33,642 bases of DNA. Source: a virus. The position numbers and the translations under genes were made by a program. This document shows, piece by piece, positions 8,628-16,500 of this stretch (its first letter is position 1; every line of letters begins with the position of its first letter). The notes below the pieces were generated by a model, which was not told where the DNA came from, searched no databases, and saw only the letters and a program-made list of their open reading frames with translations. The stretch spans positions 1 to 33,642 of IMG/VR virus record IMGVR_UViG_3300036830_000094. The stretch is one strand, 5' to 3'.

Positions 8628-10691
8628 CTACTTCGTATGCAGTCGCACGTAGAGATCGATCACGGTCTGGTCCGTCACGGGCTGATGACTGTCGTGTAGG
8701 GCGCGCGTAAGGTCCTGCCGCTCACCGGGCGGGATGTCGTCGATCGACGTGTCGATGAGCCGCTTCGTCGCGTTCGCGAAGTCGTATCGGAAGGGATTGT
8801 AGATCGCGCGCCACGAGCCAGGCACGTTCTCCGATTGGCCGACCGCGAAATCGATCGCCTGCTGCACTTCCGCAGGCGTCGCCTTGCGGGCTTTGCCGGT
8901 CTTTGGATCCGGAGCCTGCACCGCATCGAGACTCCGGTCGACCATTCGATACAACTCCGCGACCGCCTGCGCTTGATCCTTCGTGCGTTTCGCTGGCTCC
9001 GGGAAGCCGAGCGGCGCGAGGGTGTTGTCGATGAGATTCGCCTTCGTCGAGAACGCCGCGAGATCCTGCGCGTTCTGCCCGTTACGCTCGCCGTTCTTGA
9101 TCGAGAGCTGCAGCCCGGCGAGCTGCTGGAAGTCGCTGTCCGAGAGTTTCGCGCGCGAGGTCAGCAGGTTCGCCGTGGCGAAGGTCTGCGGGTCGTCGCC
9201 GGCTTGCGTCATCAGCGCGTAGAAGGTCGGCTGGTCGGTCTTGACCGGCGTCCCTTCCGCTTTCATCCGGGCGTAGGCGATCATCGACGCCCGCGTCGAG
9301 CCGGCATAGCTCGCCCAGGTCGACGTCGGGATGCGCGCGACGGTGCCGGTCTTGTCGATGATGTTGTAGCCGGCGATCATCGACTGCTTTTCCGCCTCCG
9401 CGTCTGCCCGGTCCTTCAGCGTGAACTGATGTTCGACACGCTGCTGCACTTCGTCGCGGAGTTTAGGGTCCTGAATCTGTCGCACGAATTCCATCGCGTC
9501 ATCGAGCGTCTCCGGCGGCTGTGGCTTCTCCGCCTGTACGTTCTGCACGCCGACCGGCGCCTTCCCTGTCTCGTTCGCTCCGGCGAACGGGGATTTACCG
9601 GCGGCGATGCGCTTCTCGGCGTAGGCCCGCGCTTTGTCTACCACGGCCGCCGGCATGGGCTGCCCGTCCTTCAGCGCGAGCACCGATTTCACTTCGTCCG
9701 CCGTCAGCGTCGGCACGAGTGAGGGGATCTCCGTTTCCTTGCCGTTGATCTCGACGCCGATTGACAGCTCCGAGGAGTAGCTCCCAGGGTTGCCGGTGTT
9801 CGCCATGTTGCCGAGAAAGCCAGCGCCTTTTTGCGAGCCGTCCGCGCGCAGTCCCGGCGTGCCGGACATGATGGCATCCGTCGCCCGCTGCGCGTTGCCG
9901 CGTAGGCTACCCTCGTCGACCGCCTTCGTAACGCCGTCCAGTGCGTCGCCGTTGATCTGGTCCTTGACCTCATCGAAGTATTGGCCCGCCTTGACATCGT
10001 CGCCCTGCGACAGCAGTTGGTTGATGACACCGACGTGCACGCCTGAGCGCACATCGCGGACCTGCTCGTCAAGTTGCTGGGGGCCAACCCCGAGCTTTGG
10101 CAGGTTGGTCCGCATCTGCGACTCAACCTTCGCCAGCGAGTTGCCGACCAGCGTTGGGTCGTTTGCGTTGCGGATGGCTTCGTTGGTGCCGTTGTCGATG
10201 GCGCTCTTCAGCTCTGTCGCCTTGAACTCCTGCATCTCCCCGAAGACGTGCCGCCGCACTTCGAGGTCGACCGACTGAAATTCCTGGGCGCGCATCCTCG
10301 CGAACGCGGCTTTCTGCGTGTTGTTCCCCAGCCCGGCCGCGATCGTGTCGGCCTGCTTGTTGAAGCTGTCGCTAACCTGCTCCGGTAGGGGCATCGCGTC
10401 CTCGCCCTTCTTCGTGAGCGCGCCGGTCTGCGGGTCGTAGAGCGTCGTGTTCTTCCATGCGGCCAGTTGATTGCTCGCCTTGAGCAGCGCCGTCTCGTTC
10501 GCGTTGTCCTGCTCCGCCCGGATCATCTGCGTTGCGTCCTGCGCCCCCTGCGCGAACACGCCGCTGATCGTCTGGTCTTTGCGTGCACGCGCGATCGAGA
10601 CGCCAGCGCCTTCGGACTCCGGCGTCTCCGTGGCCGTCACGCGGACCCCAGGAAGCGGTGTTGGCGCGACGCGTCGCTGGATGAGTGCCAT
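8628..10691 (-). CDS. Internal virion protein (T7 gp15 position), 687 aa
   Basis: The protein is long, mostly helical-looking, rich in Ala/Gln/Asp, without signal peptide or membrane segment. It sits between a gp14-like protein and the giant polyvalent protein, the order of the T7 ejection proteins gp14-gp15-gp16, and that position is the main reason for the call. Residues about 285-370 form a distinct module containing 'SIGVEINGKETEIPSLVPTL' and ending 'RIAAGKSPFAG'. I recognise this as a small domain recurring in structural proteins of unrelated phages, of unknown function. The flanking helical parts look like a scaffold into which the module is inserted. Its ATG follows the previous stop as TAG-AC-ATG, and its own TAG abuts the next ATG. 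Sequence similarity to T7 gp15 is not evident by eye. Confidence 0.7.
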   Translation of the reverse strand: MALIQRRVAPTPLPGVRVTATETPESEGAGVSIARARKDQTISGVFAQGAQDATQMIRAEQDNANETALLKASNQLAAWKNTTLYDPQTGALTKKGEDAMPLPEQVSDSFNKQADTIAAGLGNNTQKAAFARMRAQEFQSVDLEVRRHVFGEMQEFKATELKSAIDNGTNEAIRNANDPTLVGNSLAKVESQMRTNLPKLGVGPQQLDEQVRDVRSGVHVGVINQLLSQGDDVKAGQYFDEVKDQINGDALDGVTKAVDEGSLRGNAQRATDAIMSGTPGLRADGSQKGAGFLGNMANTGNPGSYSSELSIGVEINGKETEIPSLVPTLTADEVKSVLALKDGQPMPAAVVDKARAYAEKRIAAGKSPFAGANETGKAPVGVQNVQAEKPQPPETLDDAMEFVRQIQDPKLRDEVQQRVEHQFTLKDRADAEAEKQSMIAGYNIIDKTGTVARIPTSTWASYAGSTRASMIAYARMKAEGTPVKTDQPTFYALMTQAGDDPQTFATANLLTSRAKLSDSDFQQLAGLQLSIKNGERNGQNAQDLAAFSTKANLIDNTLAPLGFPEPAKRTKDQAQAVAELYRMVDRSLDAVQAPDPKTGKARKATPAEVQQAIDFAVGQSENVPGSWRAIYNPFRYDFANATKRLIDTSIDDIPPGERQDLTRALHDSHQPVTDQTVIDLYVRLHTK

Positions 10692-10693
10692 GT

Positions 10694-11260
10694 CTAGTTT
10701 TTCTGACCGAAGCCGTATTTCGCCTGCAGGAGCGACGACGTGCCGCCCGCGATCGTGCCGGCGGCCTGCCAGTAGCTCGCAGACTGCGCTTCGCTGCCGG
10801 CTTCTGCCTGGGCCGCGCCGGTCTTCCGCGCGATGCCGGCGGCCCTCCGTAGGTCATACGCTTGCACGTTGTAGCCCCACGCTTGCCGCGCGGCGTTCGT
10901 CCGAATCTGCAGCGCGTCCTGTTCTCCCAGATTCGCGATGTCGCCCTGCGTATCCACCGCCGATCCGAAGTTCACGTCCACTCCAGAGGCGCCGCCCTTC
11001 GCCCGGTTCGAGCCGAGCGTCGACCGAACGCTCGCGCGATATTGGCTCTCCTGCTCCGCGCCGACCTGGGTCGCATCCGTCGCCTGCAGGTCCGCGACGC
11101 TCGCGTTGTAGTCATCGACCTGCGCCTGGTCCTCGCTCGCTGCCTGTTCCTGCTGCCCGGCCTTCTTCGCCGCCTTGCCGGCCTTGACCTCTGCTACAGC
11201 CGACGAGGCCGTTGATGCCGCTGCGAGGCCGAGGAGCGCGAGCGTGGTGAACGCGGCCAT
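10694..11260 (-). CDS. Internal virion protein, T7 gp14-like, 188 aa
   Basis: The start is ATG at 11260, preceded by a strong GGAGGT five bases upstream; an earlier in-frame start would lie inside the preceding gene and lacks a site. The N-terminus MAAFTTLALLGLAAAS is hydrophobic. It is followed by a helical Ala/Gln/Glu-rich body with 'GASGVDVNFGSAVDTQ' at about residues 90-105 and 'QIRTNAARQAWGYNVQ'. Small Ala-rich proteins with a 'SGVDV..GSA.D.Q' segment and 'IR.NAARQAWGY' are common in BPP-1-like and related phages at this locus, and I take them as gp14-type ejection proteins that help the genome cross the envelope. Its first 13 residues are identical at DNA level to those of the gene at 24782-25102. 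Confidence 0.7.
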   Translation of the reverse strand: MAAFTTLALLGLAAASTASSAVAEVKAGKAAKKAGQQEQAASEDQAQVDDYNASVADLQATDATQVGAEQESQYRASVRSTLGSNRAKGGASGVDVNFGSAVDTQGDIANLGEQDALQIRTNAARQAWGYNVQAYDLRRAAGIARKTGAAQAEAGSEAQSASYWQAAGTIAGGTSSLLQAKYGFGQKN

Positions 11261-11261
11261 C
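11223..11261. repeat. 39-bp perfect direct repeat, copy 1
   Basis: This 39-base stretch is identical to 25065-25103. It covers the start codon and about the first 12-13 codons of the gp14-like gene, plus one base upstream of the ATG. The two copies lie about 13.8 kb apart in the same orientation and at the same place relative to the start codon. A duplication followed by divergence, or gene conversion, would explain this. The ribosome sites just upstream differ (GGAGGT here). Confidence 0.95.
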
Positions 11262-13508
11262 TTAACCTCCGACCTCGACGTTCGGCACAATGCCCAGGAT
11301 TGTGATCGGCAGCGGGTCGACCTGCCGCACGAGCAGACGCCCGTAAGGATTGAAGTTTGCGTCGAGGGGCACTTCGACCTGTCCGCTGAAAAGCGCGCCG
11401 CTGGCGTCGTCCCAGGACTGCGCGACGTCGGCGCTCAGATGGTCCGCGTCGTCCCCGGCCACGAACCCTCGCGCGCTCTTGTCAAGCAGCAGCGTCACCG
11501 AGCCGACGCGCTTCTTATGATCCCTGATCTCCGAGCCGTTGACGTCGAGGTCGAGCGTCTCCAGGTCGGCGTAGCGGATCGGGATGCCGATGTGCACGTC
11601 GCTGTAGTCAGCCGCCAAGGTCAACTCGCCGCCGACGATCGTGAAGTCTGCCGCGTTCGCGGCGGATGGGTCGCCGTTGAAGACGACCGTACCATCGCCG
11701 ACGACCGCGACAACCTGCCCTTCGAGGTGCGTGAGTCCGGTGAAGTTGTTCGCTGGCGCGCCTGAGTAACTGATGCCCGCGTCAACGAAAAAGCACTTTT
11801 CAGCCAGGTTGTCGTCGGTGATGTTCCGCGTCTCCAGCCGCTCGATGTAACGCTTCGTCTGGCTGTTGATCGTCCGTTTGACGACGACATAGAGCACGTC
11901 CTCGTCCGCCTCCGGGATGACACACAGCTCCTCGAAGAGCCCGTTCTGCGTCGCGTGCTGGTGCCAGGCGAAGACGTCCTCTTCCGGCAGGTAGGTCATG
12001 CCGAGCAGCGCGCCGTCGTTGCGGATCGTCCAGACGATGCCCTGCGGGGATTCTGCATAGTCGATGTGGTAGAGCGTGGACGGCTCGAACAAGTGCGTCG
12101 CGTAGACGGTCAGATCACGTCCGTCGAGCCCGCCCGCTTGGATGTCGAAGTGCGCCTCGCGCACGAGCCGCTGCCGCGCGCCGATGTAGACGACACGGCG
12201 CCCCACTACGGTCGGTTTCTTGTCAGACGTTCCGTTGAAGACGTCCTGCTTCGCATCGATCGACGACGGCGTGATCGCTCCGGCGACGGTCAGCGCTGTG
12301 CCGCCTCCGCCGGAGACACGCCACACGCCGGTGCTCGTGCCGAGCATTAACGTGTCCAGGCCGACGATCCAGTGCACGGGATGCGAACTGCTGCCGGCGA
12401 GACGGAACCGGATCGCATCGTCGTCCTGCAGCGGAGACGCGATGCCGAAGTTGTCCTCGAACCCGGTGCGCGACAGGTCAACCTGGTCCGGCGTGTTGGC
12501 CGTGTTCGCGAACACGCGCCGCTGCTCGAAGGTGCCAGCGCAGTTCGGATATTCGTCAGTCGCGTTGAAGAGCACCCGCGCGATCGGCGGCGTGACGTTG
12601 AAGTCAGGAACGAACCCGGTGTCGTTGAACGCGTTCGTCGCCGCCGTGCCGATGTAGCCATAGACGCCGTTCGCGTAGGGGTCGCAGTAGACGTAATACT
12701 CAGCGGCGCCGTCCGTGGCGTCCCATGTCAGCGCGTTCGGCAACAGCGTCGTCGGCTCCCCGACGCCCGCCTCAATCACCGCCGTCGACGCCTCTGTCTC
12801 TTCGTACGTCTCGGCCCGCGCCGCTGTCACCACGTAGGCGTAGGTGTGGCCGCCGCTGGGTCCAGGCGTCCCAGGCGTCCAGGCGAGGGTCGTGGGTGGC
12901 GTCGTCCACGGAGCCGTGCTGACGTCGCGCAGCACCCAGCGCGTCAGCCCCTCGAAGATTAGATCGGCCGGGTGCACGTCGCCGTGCGTCAGCGCGAGCC
13001 GCGTCCCCTGCTGGTCCCAACTCGGCTTATGGGCGCCGAAGCCGTGCGGGATTTCGAGAATCGCGCCGGGCATCGCATACCAGTACGTCGCGTTCGGCGG
13101 CTCCTCATTCGTGTTCGCGAGGATGCAGTAGTAGTTCACCGCCGTGTCGACGACGATGTCGCCAGGGACGTAGGCGGTGCCGCTGTCCCAGGCATCCACG
13201 GCCGCGAGCGTCAGCGCGTCGCCGTTCTGGTAGAAGCGGAAATAGCCGTTGCCCATCTCGATCAGCACGCTGTCGCCGAGGTCCGCGCCGACGTAGCGCA
13301 TCAGGATGACCTCGCTCGACGAGTCCTTCACTTCGTCCACCCAGCGGAAGCCGGCGCGGTTGCTAACGCCGCCTTCGCGTCGCACGAGGAAGTTTTTAAT
13401 GGTCCGCGCGCCCGTGATGTAGCGGGCCAGATCGGCGCGCGCGTGCAGCGCCGGGGCCAACTCGCCGCCGGCAAACGATCGCTGGATGACGGACGTGGGG
13501 GCCGGCAT
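11262..13508 (-). CDS. Tail tubular protein B (T7 gp12-like nozzle), 748 aa
   Basis: The N-terminus carries 'QRSFAGGELAPAL' followed by 'ARTIKNFLVRREGGVSNRAGFRWV', the recognisable opening of the gp12-like tail nozzle proteins of BPP-1-like and T7-like podoviruses (typically 700-850 residues, so full length). Middle residues include a fibronectin-like strand pattern ('HTYAYVVTAARAETYEE'), then a beta-rich body with 'RQRLVREAHFDIQAGGLDGRDLTVYATHLF' in two adjoining parts. In T7, six copies form the tail tip through which DNA leaves. It directly follows the tail tubular A fusion (TAGATG junction) and precedes the internal virion genes, the usual order. The final bases overlap nothing, and one base separates its stop from the next ATG. 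Confidence 0.88.
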   Translation of the reverse strand: MPAPTSVIQRSFAGGELAPALHARADLARYITGARTIKNFLVRREGGVSNRAGFRWVDEVKDSSSEVILMRYVGADLGDSVLIEMGNGYFRFYQNGDALTLAAVDAWDSGTAYVPGDIVVDTAVNYYCILANTNEEPPNATYWYAMPGAILEIPHGFGAHKPSWDQQGTRLALTHGDVHPADLIFEGLTRWVLRDVSTAPWTTPPTTLAWTPGTPGPSGGHTYAYVVTAARAETYEETEASTAVIEAGVGEPTTLLPNALTWDATDGAAEYYVYCDPYANGVYGYIGTAATNAFNDTGFVPDFNVTPPIARVLFNATDEYPNCAGTFEQRRVFANTANTPDQVDLSRTGFEDNFGIASPLQDDDAIRFRLAGSSSHPVHWIVGLDTLMLGTSTGVWRVSGGGGTALTVAGAITPSSIDAKQDVFNGTSDKKPTVVGRRVVYIGARQRLVREAHFDIQAGGLDGRDLTVYATHLFEPSTLYHIDYAESPQGIVWTIRNDGALLGMTYLPEEDVFAWHQHATQNGLFEELCVIPEADEDVLYVVVKRTINSQTKRYIERLETRNITDDNLAEKCFFVDAGISYSGAPANNFTGLTHLEGQVVAVVGDGTVVFNGDPSAANAADFTIVGGELTLAADYSDVHIGIPIRYADLETLDLDVNGSEIRDHKKRVGSVTLLLDKSARGFVAGDDADHLSADVAQSWDDASGALFSGQVEVPLDANFNPYGRLLVRQVDPLPITILGIVPNVEVGG

Positions 13509-16500
13509 CTAGTTATCCCAGGGCGCGCGCGTCTGCCGGCGCGTGTTCCGGCGGCCGACGCCGCGCGACTCGATCCACGGCGCATCGCCGGTCTTCTCGT
13601 CCTGCCCCTCGTTGGCGTTTGCGTCCTTCGCGCGCTCCACGATACCGAGATACATCTGCAGCGCGCGGGACGCGACCTGTTGCCGCATGGCCGCCAGGTT
13701 CGCCTTCGAGGCCGGCGCCTTCGTCGATGCGGCCGTCGCGTCGGTTCCGCGCCCGAGCTGCTCGACCTCCGCCGGATCGACCTGCGCAAGCGACGGAGCC
13801 AGGCTCGACGCGAGGCGCCACGCGAACGCATCCTTGAAGAGTGCGTCGCCGCGCAACACCGCCCCGTCGATGCGCGAGGTGTATTCCAGGATCGCCTGCT
13901 CGGCGTCGGTGTAGAGCAGTTCGCCGCCCTCATCGGTGCCGACCTTGAACGGGAACGGGCAGTCGTCATAGACCCGCCGCGTCAGCTCCTTCACCAGCCG
14001 CCGCGCTGAGAGGAGATCGGCCGGCGTGCGGTACGCGTGAAACCAATCGGCGTTCGCGTGCACCGGCTCGTCCGTCGTCCAGTTCGTGCCGTCGTCAGTC
14101 GTCGGGTCGTCGCCAATGGTCGTCTGCACCGCGTAGTAGACCACGCTCGCGCGCGAGACGACGTCGTCCTCTTCGTAGGTCCGCGCGATGTCCCACGTCT
14201 GCACGAGCGGGTCATCCCACGTCACCGGCCCCGCGACCGCCGCCAGCTCCTCATACCGCGTAGCGAACGCCCAGGGGAAGTCGCGGAGCGTTGCCTGTAG
14301 CTCGTCCTCGAAGATGAGCCGCGCCGAGACGGCTTCGCGACTCTGGTCTGTCAGCGCGCCGATCGTGCGGGCGCCGATGCGGATGAGCGCGCGGTTGACG
14401 ACGGCGAGATTCGCGGCCGTCGCCGCGCTCGCCGTGTCGATCGTTGCCGCCGCTGCCGGCGGTCCAGGGTTGCCCGGACGCTGCACGTCGTAGGCCCGCG
14501 CGACGGTCGTCTGGAACGCCTGCAAGCACTCCTCCGCCTTGTTCGGGATGCGCGTCAACGCGGGCGCGAGACTCGCCGCCAATTTCCAGGCGAAGGCTTC
14601 GATGAACAACGGGTCGCCAGCGGACGCGGGGCAGACCGGCCGGGCGGTGTATTCGAGCACGGCTGCATCGACGTTCGTCAGGATTAGTTCGCCGTCTGTG
14701 TCGCCGCTCAACGCGAACGGCGGCGGGGTCGGGTTGATCGCCGTGCCCCGGTCCCCGACGATGCGCCGCTCGAACACGCAATCGGTCGGGCGCCGGTAGC
14801 TGAAGGTCCAGTCCGGGTTCACCGGATCGCTCAGCGTGCCGTCGACGACCGCCAGCGCGACGTAGCGCCGGGCGAACTCCCACGGGAACGCAGCGAGCAC
14901 CGTGTCGCCATCCGCCGCGTAGTGCAGTCGCGCCAGCGTCGCCTCGATCGTCGTGTCCGTCGTGACGTCGGTGAGTTGCCGGTTGACCCCCAGGCGCGAG
15001 AGCGCGATGTTGCAGACGATCGTGGACGCTGCCGCGCAGCCGATCGCGCCGCCGCCGCCAGGGCCGCCGGTGCCGCCGCCACCGGAGCCGCCGGTCGTCA
15101 CTGTCACCGTCACAGTGGCGTCCGCCGTCTCCGACTGCCCGGTGAACTTCGCCGCGTAAGTGAACGTGTCCGTGCCGACGAAGTCCGTGTCTGGCGTGTA
15201 GGTGATCGACCCGTCGAAATTCGCGACCGCCGCGCCGTGCGCAGGCGCGCCGACGCTGTCGAGCGAGAGGCCGTCGCCGATGTCGTTGCTCAGGACGTCG
15301 ATCGTGACGGCTGTGTTGACGGTCGTCGTGGCGCTGTCGTCAGTGAGGTGCGGCGTCGCGGGGCCGCTGGTCGCGATCGGCGTGAAGGTGCCGTTGCCGG
15401 ACCAGCCGCCGTTCCCGGCCGCCGAGTCGCCGAGGATCACGAAGTAGTTGTAGGTGTGCCCGCTGGAGTTGAGCACGGACCCCACGGAGAACCCGTCGAT
15501 CGCGCCGGCCGTGATGCCCGTCGACGCGTTTGACGTGCCGATCGTGTCCGACGACGTCGTGCCGGTGTGCGAGGGGTCGCGGTGGATCGCCACCGCGTTA
15601 TCCGGCTTGACGATCGCGTAGAGCGGACGCAGCCCGCTCGACGGCGCAAGCGTGATCGTCCGGCTCGATGCGCCATCCCCGACGTAGGACCCCATCGCGA
15701 AGACTTTCGCGACCGCCGGATCGCCGCTGCCGTCATCGCGGCGCATGAGCGCGTAGATCGTGCCCTCTCGTTGCGTCGAGTCCACGAACCCGGTCCCGAG
15801 CGTGAGGCTGCCTTCGTTGAAGGTGATCGCCGACGCGACGACGCTCGTGCCGCTGCTCTTCTGCGCCGAGGCCGTCGCGTGTCCCGGTCCCTTGATCCAC
15901 AACTCGTCCGTGCTCGTCGTCGAGATGTCCTGTCGCCAGAAGATCCCGAAGAGTGGCAGGAAGTCCGGGTCTTCCAGGGCTTCGACGATGCTCGCGAAGC
16001 CGGTATACGCCTGATGGTAGCCAGCCCCGCACAGCAGGAACCGGTTTCCGGGGTCCATCACGGCGATGTATTCGTAGACGACGGTGTTCGCGTTGAGCTG
16101 CGTGTCGATGCCAGCAATCGGGAAGATGAACTGCTGCTGCTGGTCGTCCGCGGGGTCGCCTGGGGTGAAACTCGGATCGAGACGCGGATACGCGATGCCG
16201 AAGTCGAACGCCCCGCCCAGCTCGTTCGAGCGCATGATGTTCACGCCAGACGAGAAGAAGCGCGCGCCGCCCGCGTCGCCAGAGGTCGGACGGATCAGCA
16301 GCAAGTGCACCGGCGCCGGGAAGGTCAGGTCTTGGCCGGTGCCGTTGCCGGTGTAGGTCCCCGCCTTGATGACCAGCGGCGCCAACGGCCGATCGGGACT
16401 GCGAAACCAAGCCGTGTCGTAATAGGGCGCGTTGTGCAATCCGCGCGGCGTCGGGGGCGCCGTCAGCCCCGAATCGGGCGGGATGTCGCACGCATCGAAG

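Noticed and set aside
11261-11290. Earlier in-frame start for the gp14-like gene
   Set aside because: It would overlap the tail tubular B gene and lacks a ribosome site, while ATG 11260 has GGAGGT at five bases and matches the shared MAAFTTL start.
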